Both the position numbers and the translations under genes were made by a program. This document shows positions 22,168 to 22,193 of a DNA stretch of 22,193 nt, one piece after another. Where the stretch lies: the NCBI GenBank assembly GCA_964522215.1, contig CAZFVR010000027.1, forward strand, positions 1-22,193. The letters are read 5' to 3'. The notes below the pieces were generated by a model. It searched no databases, was not told where the DNA came from, and was given only the letters and a program-made list of their open reading frames with translations. The first letter of the stretch is position 1. Each line of letters opens with the position of its first letter. The DNA comes from CAG-390 sp964522215 (GTDB lineage: Bacteria; Bacillota; Clostridia; Oscillospirales; CAG-272).

Positions 22168-22193
22168 GACTCCGAGCTTCTCCACCATCGGGG
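22168..22193 (-). repeat. R1 repeat copy cut by the right edge
   Basis: On the minus strand the last 26 bases read CCCCGATGGTGGAGAAGCTC and then GGAGTC, matching the R1 units at 2475 (CCCCGATGGTGGAGGACTTC, then AGAGTC) with few changes. The neighbouring bases to about 22150 still resemble R1. The copy is in opposite orientation to those at 14 and 2431. The 22077-22167 segment between the RNA candidate and this copy holds no gene. Confidence 0.7.

Overview
The window looks like a chromosomal piece of a Gram-positive anaerobe of the class Clostridia, most likely an uncultured gut member of the Oscillospirales or a related order. The lineage is inferred from several features: consensus sigma-A promoters (TTGACA-17-TATAAT), AGGAGG-type ribosome sites, a CXXC-type L33, a secreted protein with an SPSTGD sorting tail, an ECF-type vitamin transporter subunit, and moderately high GC in genes with AT-rich spacers. 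A run of 100 N at 2597-2696 marks a scaffold gap, so this is a draft or metagenome assembly.

Layout. (1) 1-3360, minus strand: rpsO and then pnp. They are separated by a terminator, an imperfect 111-bp tandem repeat (R1) that contains the assembly gap, and one copy of a second repeat (R2). (2) 3497-4981, plus: a secreted, sortase-anchored GLUG/beta-helix-like protein with a perfect promoter. It ends in a large palindromic terminator shared with a convergent MATE exporter (4987-6375, minus). (3) 6570-12371, plus: a GNAT acetyltransferase, a DJ-1/PfpI protein, a CPBP-family membrane protein, MltG and an ABC exporter. The first four are closely spaced. (4) 12408-13905, plus: a FolT-like ECF substrate-binding subunit with a BspA-like leucine-rich insertion. 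(5) 14108-15720, minus: an orphan solute-binding lipoprotein. (6) 15860-16672, plus: an SGNH hydrolase, followed by R2 copy 2 and a hairpin-rich spacer. (7) 17092-20754, minus: the operon rpmG-secE-nusG-rplK-rplA, then a terminator and a DUF2156 gene. rplJ-rplL do not follow rplA. (8) 20817-20990, plus: tRNA-Trp, divergent from the rpmG operon. (9) 21000-22193: no intact gene. It holds a decayed AT-rich gene with its own terminator, a structured stretch that may be a non-coding RNA, a ribosome site with only four codons after it, a promoter followed by a closed about 122-nt fold, and the edge of another R1 copy.

Functionally most of the window is housekeeping: RNA decay, ribosome, Sec translocon, transcription elongation and cell-wall polymerisation control. 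The unusual material is SecE with a signal peptide and an acidic external domain, the FolT-like protein with an LRR insert, the two dispersed repeat families with signs of conserved folding, and the gene-free 21-22 kb segment.
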